In this document: positions 15,755-23,101 of the stretch, one piece after another
Layout of the letters: the number at the start of each line of letters is the position of its first letter
Position numbering within the stretch: position 1 is the first letter of the stretch
NCBI GenBank assembly: GCA_036526195.1
Contig: DATCYZ010000100.1
Span: forward strand, 1-40,863
Direction of reading: 5' to 3'
From: DATCYZ01 sp036526195
GTDB lineage: Bacteria; Pseudomonadota; Gammaproteobacteria; Burkholderiales; SG8-39
Length of the DNA stretch: 40,863 bases
Position numbers and translations under genes: made by a program
Notes under the pieces: generated by a model
What the model was told of the DNA's origin: nothing
The model's database searches: none
What the model saw: only the letters and a program-made list of their open reading frames with translations

Positions 15755-15803
15755 ATAGTAACATATATGTTACCATAAGTCCCGGTCCGGCGCCGGACCG
15801 GGG
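15755..15803. repeat. Two-part palindromic element, copy A
   Basis: A perfect 16-bp palindrome GTAACATATATGTTAC (15758-15773) is followed by a perfect 22-bp GC-rich palindrome (15781-15802; half-site CCCGGTCCGGC). Dyad centres are 26 bases apart. The same arrangement recurs at 40489-40537 with 38 of 49 identical bases. It starts 30 bases after the porin stop and ends 29 bases before the next ATG. The GC-rich half could fold as a hairpin after the porin and is followed by a weak T-rich stretch (GATTCGTTTTCTG), so terminator, operator or a small repeat family are all possible. Confidence 0.7.
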
Positions 15804-15832
15804 CGATTCGTTTTCTGCTAGGCTGCGACGGT

Positions 15833-16219
15833 ATGAAGTCGATTCCCGTCGTCGATGCCGGCAGTCTGAAGAACGCGCTTCGCAAGTACACGCGCGGGCG
15901 CAAGCTCGACATCCGGCAGTTCAACCAGGCCGCGCGCCTCGCCTGGCTCGGCCTTGTCTCGCTCTCGCCCCTCGACCCCGAGGATCCCGAGTGCAAGGCA
16001 TGGATCCTGCACCTCGAGCAGCCCGTCGGCCTCGCCGCGAAGGTGCTCGAGCTCGACGAAGACCTGATGTCGCGCATGCATGTGCTCGACGCCGAGCAGG
16101 GCGCGCACCTCGCCGACCTGCTGCGCGCCGGCTTCGAGGCGCGTGTCACCGACCTGCAGGCGCTTGCGTCGCGCGAGTTCTACCTCGAAAAGTACTTCGA
16201 CGGCGGAGACCGGCGCTGA
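15833..16219 (+). CDS. Unknown small protein coupled to the lipoate ligase
   Basis: A 128-residue protein I do not recognise. It is predicted mainly helical, with the segment AGSLKNALRKYTRGRKLDIRQ at the start and many Leu/Glu/Asp later; one Cys (CKAWIL); no signal peptide or membrane helix; charged C-terminus FDGGDRR. Its stop overlaps the start of the lipoate-protein ligase (TGATG), which implies co-translation and a related function, for example as a partner or adaptor. ATG 15833 follows shortly after repeat copy A. An extended -10-like TGCTAGGCT lies at 15816-15824, so the transcript may start a few bases before the ATG. Coding is supported by the overlap and codon use; function unknown. 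Confidence 0.8.
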   Translation: MKSIPVVDAGSLKNALRKYTRGRKLDIRQFNQAARLAWLGLVSLSPLDPEDPECKAWILHLEQPVGLAAKVLELDEDLMSRMHVLDAEQGAHLADLLRAGFEARVTDLQALASREFYLEKYFDGGDRR

Positions 16220-17073
16220 TGGCCGGGGTCGACGCGCGCTGGATCCGCCTCGGCCTGGTCGATCCGCTGACCCTGCATTCGACCTACGCGGGGCTTGCCG
16301 CGGCCCAGTCGGCGAGCGACGTGCCGATCGTGCTCTGGGCGCAGGCGAAGACCCACCTGTGTCTCGGCCAGAGCCAGGGCCTGGCAGAGCTCGATCCGGG
16401 CGTCGATGTGCCGGTGGTGCGCCGTCCGCTCGGCGGCGGACTGGTCTGGGTCGACGAGCACCAGTACGTATTCGTGCTGATCGCGCCGCGCCGGTTCGCG
16501 CCGGGGCGGCCCTCGCGCTGGTTCTCCTGGGCGCTCGGCCCGGTGATCGCCACCTACCGGCAGTTCGGCCTGCCGGCCTACCTCAACGAGCAGGATGTCT
16601 GGTTGCAGGGCCGCAAGATCGCGGGCAGCGGTGCCGCCACCATCGGCGAGTGCGCCGTGATCGCGTCCAGTTTCCTGCTGCGCTTCCCCGCGGAACAGTT
16701 CGCCGACAGCGTGGCCAGCCCGTCGCCGGATTTCCGCGTCTGGCTGCGCGAAGGCCTGTCGCTGGCCATGACCGAATGGGCTGAGCATGGCGAGGTGCCC
16801 GCGGGGCGCGACCTCGAGGCGGCGTTTCGGGATCGCATCTCGGCGCACTACGGCTGGCGCTTCGAGAACGGCTGGCCGACGCCCGCCGAGGGCCTTGCCA
16901 TCGAGGAGGCGCGAACGGAACTCGAGGAGCCGATCGAGGCGGCGCTGCCGCGCAGCGTGCCCGATGGCGTGAAGCTGAATGCCGGCAGCGCGCTCGTCGA
17001 ACGTCACCGCGGCGCGCAGCGCGAACGCGTGCTGACCGTCGACGGCGCGGTGCGGCGTCGCGTCGAGGAGTGA
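16219..17073 (+). CDS. sLpl-type lipoate-protein ligase
   Basis: A 284-residue protein of the LplA/LipB family (often named sLpl(AB) in sulfur oxidisers). The signature RRPLGGGLVWVDEHQYVFVLI at residues 68-88 replaces the usual RRxSGGG-HxxGN motif, and Lys133 in QGRKIAGSGA is the conserved catalytic lysine. This enzyme attaches octanoate or lipoate to the LbpA carriers, the step before LipS1/LipS2 act. A C-terminal accessory part follows (about residues 195-284). It lies about 3.4 kb from lipS2 but in the same direction. Its start overlaps the unknown gene before it and its stop overlaps the next gene (GTGA). Family secure; specificity for LbpA inferred from gene context. Confidence 0.9.
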   Translation: MAGVDARWIRLGLVDPLTLHSTYAGLAAAQSASDVPIVLWAQAKTHLCLGQSQGLAELDPGVDVPVVRRPLGGGLVWVDEHQYVFVLIAPRRFAPGRPSRWFSWALGPVIATYRQFGLPAYLNEQDVWLQGRKIAGSGAATIGECAVIASSFLLRFPAEQFADSVASPSPDFRVWLREGLSLAMTEWAEHGEVPAGRDLEAAFRDRISAHYGWRFENGWPTPAEGLAIEEARTELEEPIEAALPRSVPDGVKLNAGSALVERHRGAQRERVLTVDGAVRRRVEE

Positions 17074-17456
17074 CGACGGGCCCGACCATTGCCCGGCGAC
17101 TCGAGCGCCGTTGCATCGCGTTGTGCGCCGATGCGGACATGCTCGACACGCTGCGGGCCGCGCTGCCGGAGGGCTGGACCCTGCGTGCCGTGACCGCCTT
17201 CGATGCCGTGGGCGGATTCGACGAGGTCCTGCTGCACCGCTTCATCCTGCTCGACCTCGATGCCGGCGAGGCGATCGACCCGGTGGGGCAGGTCGATACG
17301 TTGCGCAGGGAGATGATGGTCAACGTGCCGGTATTCTGCTTCGGCGGCTCGCCTGACCTGCGCAATGCGGCGCGGCTGGCGCGTGCGGACCGTTTTTTCG
17401 AGCGCGCCGAGGTGGCGACGCGGGTTCCGGACATCTGCGGACAATTCGCCTGGTGA
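17070..17456 (+). CDS. Receiver-like domain protein coupled to the lipoate ligase
   Basis: A 128-residue protein starting at a GTG that overlaps the ligase stop (GTGA). The order of strands and helices resembles a stand-alone CheY-type receiver: CIALCAD (Asp21, Asp23), a helix DMLDTLRAALPE, FILLDLDAG with Asp62 or Asp64 at the phospho-acceptor position, VPVFCFGGS, and RFFERAE where the usual Lys is Arg112. That last change suggests a degenerate receiver that may not be switched by phosphorylation. No output domain or membrane segment is present and no kinase is nearby. The resemblance is by eye only; it could be an unrelated alpha/beta protein. Coding is supported by the coupled overlap. Confidence 0.72.
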   Translation: MTTGPTIARRLERRCIALCADADMLDTLRAALPEGWTLRAVTAFDAVGGFDEVLLHRFILLDLDAGEAIDPVGQVDTLRREMMVNVPVFCFGGSPDLRNAARLARADRFFERAEVATRVPDICGQFAW

Positions 17457-17460
17457 GGAC

Positions 17461-18123
17461 ATGACGACACGCAGGACATGGTTGCGCGCGGCGGCGGCGA
17501 TCCAGGCGGCCACGCTGCTTGCGCCGCTGCGCGGCGCACTGGCGCAAGGCACCGTCGCGCAGGGCATTCGGCGCATTCGCGGCGAGGTGCGCGTCAACGG
17601 TGAACCCGCCAGCGTCGGCACGCCGGTGCGGGGTGGCGACGTCGTCACCACCGGGGCCGGCGGCGAAGCGGTTTTCGTCCTCGGGCGGGATGCCGCGCTG
17701 GTTCGCGGCGACGCGCGCGTCGAGGTCAATGGCGCGGGGTTCGTCAGCGTGCTGCGGGTGCTCACCGGGGCCGTGCTGACGGTGTTCTCCCTGGGTCGCC
17801 GGCGGCGCATCGAAACGCGGACCGCCACGATCGGCATCCGCGGCACGGGCGTGTATGTTGAAGCGGAGCCGGCGCGCACCTATGTGTGCACCTGCTACGG
17901 GGTGGCCGAACTGGTCGCGGCGGATGATCCGACGGCGCGCGAAACGGTGCGCACCGAGCACCATGACCAACCGCGCTACGTCATGGCGCGGGGCGCGCCG
18001 CAGATGATCATGGGTGCGCCGATCATCAATCACGCCGATGCGGAACTGGTCCTGCTCGAGTCGCTGGTGAACAGGCGTCCCCCGTTCGTCACCCGTCCGG
18101 GGTACCGGCCCGGCACCTATTGA
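17461..18123 (+). CDS. Tat-exported FecR-domain protein
   Basis: A 220-residue protein with a Tat-like signal (TRRTWLR, then a hydrophobic run ending GALAQG), so export as a folded protein is likely. A FecR-like domain follows: GEVRVNGEPASVGTPVRGGDVVTTGAGGEAVFVLG and TATIGIRGTGVYVEAE. A Cys pair (TYVCTCYG) follows the domain, which fits binding of a metal or cofactor before export. There is no membrane helix of the FecR anti-sigma type, so signalling to a sigma factor is unlikely. It lies four bases after the receiver-like gene. Its stop region overlaps the stop of the converging MFS gene by seven bases. Confidence 0.82.
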   Translation: MTTRRTWLRAAAAIQAATLLAPLRGALAQGTVAQGIRRIRGEVRVNGEPASVGTPVRGGDVVTTGAGGEAVFVLGRDAALVRGDARVEVNGAGFVSVLRVLTGAVLTVFSLGRRRRIETRTATIGIRGTGVYVEAEPARTYVCTCYGVAELVAADDPTARETVRTEHHDQPRYVMARGAPQMIMGAPIINHADAELVLLESLVNRRPPFVTRPGYRPGTY

Positions 18124-19373
18124 GGCGTGCGCGGCGCGATGCCGAGCTTCTCGTAGACCGGGTCGATGTCGCGCCGGATCGCCGGCAGCTTGCGGACATA
18201 GGTGGCGGTGGCCAGCAGACCCAGGACCCCGCCGATCGCAAGCGCGAGCCGCGGGTCGGCCGTTTCGCCGATCCAGCCCGCCGCGAGTGAACCGAAGGGC
18301 GCCGCGCCGAGGAAGGCCATGACGTACAGGGAGGCCACGCGCGCGCGCAAGGCGTCGGGCACGATGGTCTGCAGCACCGTGTTCGTCGAGGCGGCGATCA
18401 TCATCAGGCCGGCCCCGACACAGTAGATGAAGGCGAGCGCCAGCCAGAAGTTGCTGCTGGCCGCGAACCCGATCAGCCCGAGGGACGCGGTGATGCCCGC
18501 GGCGGCCATCAGGCGCAGGAGTCCGCGCACCGTGGTGCGCGTGGCCAGGTAGAGCATGGCGCTGACGGCGCCGCCGCCGCCGGCGCCCAGCAGGGCGCCG
18601 AGGGTCTCCGGATCGCCGCCGTGCACATGCTGGACGAACCACGGCATCAGCGACTGGTAGGGCGCGACGCAAAAGCTCGTGGCGGCGAGCAGCAGCAGGG
18701 CGGCACGGGTGGGCAGGAAGCCGTAGGCGAAGCGCAGGCCGGCCCCCAGGCGCGTCAGGAGCGAGCCGGCCTCGCGCGGGGGCACGACATGCGCCAGCCG
18801 CATGCGCGACAGGCTGGTCAGCATGGCGACGTAGGACAGGCTGTTCAGCGCGAAGCCCCAGGTCTCGCCGAACGCTGCGATCACCGTCCCGCCGACCATC
18901 GGGCCGATGAAGCGCGCACCGTTCATCATCGTCGAGTTGAAGGCGATCGCGTTCGGCAGCTCCTCGCGGCGTTCCACCAGGCGCACCAGCAGCGCCTGGC
19001 GCGCGGGCGCGTCGAAGGCGTTGACGATCCCCAGCACCGCGTTGCCCGCGATCAGGTGCCACACTTCGATGCGGCCGGTGGCGACCAGCGCGAGCAGCGC
19101 CAGCGACTGTCCCGAGGCGATCGAATTGGTGATGAGCAGGACACGCCGCTTGTCGTAGCGGTCGACCATGACGCCCGCAAACGGCGCGAGCACGAGGAAG
19201 GGGAACTGCAGCGCGAAGGCCGCGAGTCCGAGCATGAATGCCGAATCGGACAGGCGGTGCACCAGCCAGCTGACCGCGATCAGCTGCAGCCAGGTGCCGA
19301 TCTGCGAGGTACCCTGTCCGGCGAAGAACAGCCGGAAGTTGCGGTGCCGGAAGGCGCGCAGCACATGGCGCAT
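18117..19373 (-). CDS. MFS transporter (EntS-like efflux family)
   Basis: A 418-residue protein with about 11-12 hydrophobic helices. The N-terminus MRHVLRAFRHRNFRLFFAGQ with GTSQIGTWLQLIAVSWLV, and the loop FAGVMVDRYDKRRVLLITN, match the MFS group related to the enterobactin exporter EntS (transmembrane secretion effector type). A second half GSLAAGWIGETADPRLALAIGG closes the repeat. Substrate is unknown. ATG 19373 was chosen because it gives the standard N-terminus; longer extensions run into valS. It lies 19 bases after valS on the same strand and may be read through from it. Its 3' end overlaps the FecR-like gene. Confidence 0.88.
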   Translation of the reverse strand: MRHVLRAFRHRNFRLFFAGQGTSQIGTWLQLIAVSWLVHRLSDSAFMLGLAAFALQFPFLVLAPFAGVMVDRYDKRRVLLITNSIASGQSLALLALVATGRIEVWHLIAGNAVLGIVNAFDAPARQALLVRLVERREELPNAIAFNSTMMNGARFIGPMVGGTVIAAFGETWGFALNSLSYVAMLTSLSRMRLAHVVPPREAGSLLTRLGAGLRFAYGFLPTRAALLLLAATSFCVAPYQSLMPWFVQHVHGGDPETLGALLGAGGGGAVSAMLYLATRTTVRGLLRLMAAAGITASLGLIGFAASSNFWLALAFIYCVGAGLMMIAASTNTVLQTIVPDALRARVASLYVMAFLGAAPFGSLAAGWIGETADPRLALAIGGVLGLLATATYVRKLPAIRRDIDPVYEKLGIAPRTPQ

Positions 19374-19392
19374 GGCGGCGCCCCGTAGGCCG

Positions 19393-22170
19393 TCAGGCGC
19401 GCGCGCGCAGGGCGTCGAGCTGCGGCCGGAGCCGGTCGAGCGCGGAGACGAAGCCGTCGAGTCGGGCGCGTTCCTGCTCAACCACCGCCACAGGCGCGCG
19501 GTCGACGAACGCGGCGTTGCCAAGCTTCGCGCGGCACTTCGCCAGCTCGCCCTCGAGGCGCGCGATCTCCTTGCCCAGGCGCTCGCGCTCCGCCGCAGGA
19601 TCGATCTCGACCTTGAGCAGCAGGCGCAGTTCGCCGGCGACCGCGACGGGTGCCTCGACGTTCGGCAGGTCCTTGACCGCGTGCACTGCCTCGAGGCGCG
19701 CCAGCATGCAGACGTAAGGCGCCGCACGCTCGACCAGGGCCGCCTCGCCGGCAACGTAGAGCGGCACGCGCTGCTGCTGGGGCAGGTTCATCTCGGCGCG
19801 CAGGTTGCGGCACGCGTGCACCAGCGCCTGCAGCGAGGCCATCTCGGCTTCCGCGGCGGCGTCGATCCGGTCTTCCTGCGCCACCGGCCAGGGGGCGTGC
19901 ATGATGGTCGGTCCGGCCCGGCCGGCCAGGGGCGCCACCTTCTGCCAGAGTTCCTCGGTGATGAACGGGATCACCGGATGGGCAAGCCGCAGCACCGCCT
20001 CCAGCACGCGCACCAGGGTCCGGCGCGTGCCGCGCTGCACGGCGGCGTCCGGCGACTGCAACTGGACCTTCGCGAGTTCCACGTACCAGTCGCAGTACTC
20101 GTCCCAGATGAAGCGGTAGATGGCGTTCGCGACATTGTCGAAGCGGTATTCCGCAAAGCCCTTCGCGACCTCGGCCTCGGCGTGCTGCAGCCGGCTGATG
20201 ATCCACCGGTCGACGAACGAGAGCGTGACGGGCAGCTTCGCATCCAGGCCGCAATCCTGGTCCTCGGTATTCATCAGCACGAAGCGGGTGGCATTCCACA
20301 GCTTGTTGCAGAAGTTCCGGTACCCCTCGCAACGGCCCAGGTCGAAATTGAGCGTGCGCGTGAAGCTCGCGAGCGAGGCGAAGGTGAAGCGAAGCGCGTC
20401 CGCGCCGAAGGCGGGAATGCCCTGCGGGTAGTTGCGGCGCAGCGTCTTCTCGATCTTCTTCCGGTGCTCTGCGCGCAGCAGCCCGACGGTGGATTTCTCC
20501 AGCAGCGCCTCGAGGGTGATGCCGTCGATCAGGTCGAGCGGATCGAGCGTGTTGCCCTTCGACTTCGACATCTTCTGGCCTTCGGAATCGCGCACGATGG
20601 CATTGATGTAGACGTCGCGGAACGGCACCTTTCCGGTGAAGTGACGGGTCATCATGATCATGCGCGCGACCCAGAAAAAGATGATGTCGAAGCCGGTGAC
20701 CAGGACCGAAGAGGGCAGGTAGCGCTCGAGGTCGGGCGTGCGCTCGGGCCAGCCGAGCGACGTGAAGGGCACCAGCGCCGAGGAGAACCAGGTATCGAGC
20801 ACATCCGCGTCGCGCCGCAGCGCGGCGCCACCCGCCTGCGCGCGTGCCTCGGCCTCGCTGCGCGCCACGTAGACCTTGCCCGCTTCGTCGTACCAGGCCG
20901 GGATCTGGTGGCCCCACCACAGCTGGCGCGAGATGCACCAGTCCTGGATGTTCGCGAGCCAGTTGTTGTACCAGGCCGTCCAGTGATCCGGGTGGAAGCG
21001 GACTTCGCCGCTCGCCACTGCCTCGAGGCCGGAGCGCGCCAGTCCGTCCATCTTCACGAACCACTGGTCGGTGAGCATGGGTTCGATGACCGCGCCGGTG
21101 CGTCCGGAGCGCGGCACGCGCAGGCGGTGCGGTTTCTCGGCCACGAGCAGTCCCTGCGCCTTCAGGTCTTCGAGCACGCGCTTGCGCGCGTCGAAGCGGT
21201 CGAGCCCGCGATAGGCCTCCGGCGCGGCCTTGCCGAGCGTTGCGTCGAGATTGAAAAGTGCAATCTGCGCGAGCCCGTGGCGCTGGCCCACGGCGTAGTC
21301 GTTGAAGTCGTGCGCCGGCGTGATCTTGACGCAGCCCGAGCCGAAGGCGGGGTCGACGTAGGTGTCCGCGATCACCGGGATGCGCCGTCCGGTGAGCGGC
21401 AGCAGAAGCTCGCGGCCGATGAACGCCTGGTAGCGCGGATCGTCCGGGTGCACCGCCACCGCGACGTCCCCGAGCAGCGTCTCCGGCCGGGTGGTGGCGA
21501 CCGTGAGGCCGTCACCGCCTTCGGCGAACGGATAGCGGATCTCCCAGAGTTGGCCGTCCTCCTCCTCGCTGTCGACTTCCAGGTCGGACACCGCGGTGCC
21601 GAGCACGGGATCCCAGTTGACGAGGCGCTTGCCGCGGTAGATCAGGCCTTCCTCGTGCAGCTTGACGAAGACCTCGACCACGGCGCGCGACATGCGCGCA
21701 TCCATGGTGAAGTAACCGGCCTGCTGGCCTTCGACATCGGCATAGGTCCAGTTCGCCGAGGCGCCGAGGCGGCGCATCTGGCGCGTGATGGTGGCGCCGG
21801 ATTGCTGCTTCCAGTGCCAGACCCGCTCGAGGAAGGCCTCCCGCCCGAGGTCGTGGCGGGTGCGGCCTTCTTCCTGCAATTGGCGCTCGACCACGATCTG
21901 CGTGGCGATCCCCGCGTGGTCTGTGCCGACCACCCAGTTGGTGTCGAAGCCGCGCATCCGGTGATAGCGGACGAGCGCGTCCATCAGCGTCTGCTGGAAG
22001 GCGTGCCCCATGTGCAGCGTGCCGGTGACGTTCGGCGGTGGCAGCTGGATGCAGTAGCCGGGCGTGCCCGCTGCGGGCGAAGCCGCTGCGCGGAAGTGGC
22101 CTGCCTGCTCCCATTGCGCGTACCAGCGCTGCTCAATGGCAGCGGGATCGAAACTCTTGTCGAGGGACAT
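19393..22170 (-). CDS. valS: Valyl-tRNA synthetase
   Basis: A 925-residue class I aminoacyl-tRNA synthetase that charges tRNA-Val. The HIGH motif is in PNVTGTLHMGHAF (residues 46-58) and the KMSKS motif at 533-537 (QKMSKSKGNTLDP). The editing domain lies between them (WEIRYPFAEG..., TTRPETLLGD) and the anticodon domain follows. The last about 70 residues (PAAERERLGKEIARLEGELAK) form the coiled-coil arm typical of ValRS. ATG 22170 begins MSLDKSFDPAAIEQRWY, the usual N-terminus; the open frame extends far upstream as a shadow of the next genes and is not a fusion. Length is normal. It is in one orientation with holC and pepA. Confidence 0.98.
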   Translation of the reverse strand: MSLDKSFDPAAIEQRWYAQWEQAGHFRAAASPAAGTPGYCIQLPPPNVTGTLHMGHAFQQTLMDALVRYHRMRGFDTNWVVGTDHAGIATQIVVERQLQEEGRTRHDLGREAFLERVWHWKQQSGATITRQMRRLGASANWTYADVEGQQAGYFTMDARMSRAVVEVFVKLHEEGLIYRGKRLVNWDPVLGTAVSDLEVDSEEEDGQLWEIRYPFAEGGDGLTVATTRPETLLGDVAVAVHPDDPRYQAFIGRELLLPLTGRRIPVIADTYVDPAFGSGCVKITPAHDFNDYAVGQRHGLAQIALFNLDATLGKAAPEAYRGLDRFDARKRVLEDLKAQGLLVAEKPHRLRVPRSGRTGAVIEPMLTDQWFVKMDGLARSGLEAVASGEVRFHPDHWTAWYNNWLANIQDWCISRQLWWGHQIPAWYDEAGKVYVARSEAEARAQAGGAALRRDADVLDTWFSSALVPFTSLGWPERTPDLERYLPSSVLVTGFDIIFFWVARMIMMTRHFTGKVPFRDVYINAIVRDSEGQKMSKSKGNTLDPLDLIDGITLEALLEKSTVGLLRAEHRKKIEKTLRRNYPQGIPAFGADALRFTFASLASFTRTLNFDLGRCEGYRNFCNKLWNATRFVLMNTEDQDCGLDAKLPVTLSFVDRWIISRLQHAEAEVAKGFAEYRFDNVANAIYRFIWDEYCDWYVELAKVQLQSPDAAVQRGTRRTLVRVLEAVLRLAHPVIPFITEELWQKVAPLAGRAGPTIMHAPWPVAQEDRIDAAAEAEMASLQALVHACRNLRAEMNLPQQQRVPLYVAGEAALVERAAPYVCMLARLEAVHAVKDLPNVEAPVAVAGELRLLLKVEIDPAAERERLGKEIARLEGELAKCRAKLGNAAFVDRAPVAVVEQERARLDGFVSALDRLRPQLDALRARA

Positions 22171-22207
22171 CGTGAAAGACCGGAAGAAAAAGGGGGGGCG
22201 GCGCGGT

Positions 22208-22660
22208 TCAGCGCTGCGCGGACGCGGGCGGCGGTTCCGTGTGCCCGGCGGACGGGGACGCCTCGCCGGCGGCGGCCGGCGCGCGGTGGCCGAGTGCGCG
22301 CGCGAGCGCATCCGCCACCGCCTCCCGGGACAGGGACTGGACCGATGCCGAAAGCGCGTCGCGCAGCCCCTGCGTTGCGTCGTCCAGCGCCGCGTGCAGC
22401 GCGCGGCGCAGGTGCGTCTCGATCGCGCGCTCGATGTCCGGGGCAAGGCGCTCGAGCACGGCCTGCTCCAGCGCCACGGCCAGGGCCTCGAGGGCGGCGG
22501 CATCGAGGGACGGCACGCCCCCGGGCGCGGCTTCGACGATCTCGGTGAGCAGCGGCACTTCCGCCTCGGCGAGACGCTGCGCCGCCTGGTGCCGGCGCAG
22601 CAGGGCATCGACCCGCTCGACCAGCGGCTTGTGCTCCCGGCGCGGGGGTTCAGCGGCCAC
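22208..22660 (-). CDS. Conserved protein between holC and valS
   Basis: A 150-residue protein of unknown function, starting at a GTG that overlaps the holC stop by 11 bases and ending 37 bases before valS. It is rich in Ala, Leu and Glu and appears almost wholly helical (KPLVERVDALLRRHQAAQRL, ALEALAVALEQAVLERLAPD), with a Pro/Ala-rich disordered tail. There is no signal peptide, Cys or catalytic motif. A small gene at this place is common in betaproteobacteria, where it is usually left as hypothetical. The overlap suggests coupling to holC; a link to replication or to ValRS is only conjecture. Confidence 0.75.
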   Translation of the reverse strand: MAAEPPRREHKPLVERVDALLRRHQAAQRLAEAEVPLLTEIVEAAPGGVPSLDAAALEALAVALEQAVLERLAPDIERAIETHLRRALHAALDDATQGLRDALSASVQSLSREAVADALARALGHRAPAAAGEASPSAGHTEPPPASAQR

Positions 22661-23087
22661 GCGCGCGTCCCTGGGTCAGGTCGTGCCGGGCGATCGGGTA
22701 GCCGCGGTCGCGGTAGAAGCGGAAGCGCTCCCGCCCGGCGTCCAGGCCCGCCGCGTCGCCGTCCACCACTTCGAGGACACGCTCGAAGCGCTCGAAATGC
22801 GGCGGACAGGCCGCCGAAAGGTTGAGCAAAATCTCGCAGGCCGGCGGCGTGTGCGCGTCCGTCGTGATCAGCACCGGCGTCTCGTCCGCCAACGCATCCT
22901 GCGCCATGCAATGGGGAACGAAGGCCGTCGCCTGCCAGGTCCACAGGAGCCGCGAGATTCGAACCGCCGCATCGCCATCCGGCGCGTACACCAGCACGCG
23001 CTTGCGCTGCGCGTGCGCCTTGCCGGCGAGCCGGCAGGCGACCTCGAGCCGGTCGGCGGCATTGAAATAGAAATCCACGCTGGTCAT
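22650..23087 (-). CDS. holC: DNA polymerase III chi subunit
   Basis: A 145-residue HolC protein. The start TSVDFYFNAADRLEVACRLAGKA and the segments VLVYAPDGDAA, LLWTWQATAFVPHC and PVLITTD follow the chi family pattern. Chi, with psi, links the clamp loader to single-stranded DNA-binding protein at the replication fork. It lies 14 bases after pepA, the gene order pepA-holC-valS being typical of beta- and gammaproteobacteria. Length is as expected. Confidence 0.93.
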   Translation of the reverse strand: MTSVDFYFNAADRLEVACRLAGKAHAQRKRVLVYAPDGDAAVRISRLLWTWQATAFVPHCMAQDALADETPVLITTDAHTPPACEILLNLSAACPPHFERFERVLEVVDGDAAGLDAGRERFRFYRDRGYPIARHDLTQGRARGR

Positions 23088-23101
23088 GCCGGGGCGGCCG
23101 T

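Noticed and set aside
19168..22548. Plus-strand open frame of over 1100 codons opposite valS
   Set aside because: It is the antisense shadow of valS in GC-rich DNA; its sequence is low-complexity Arg/Ala/Gly/His-rich and valS is beyond doubt.
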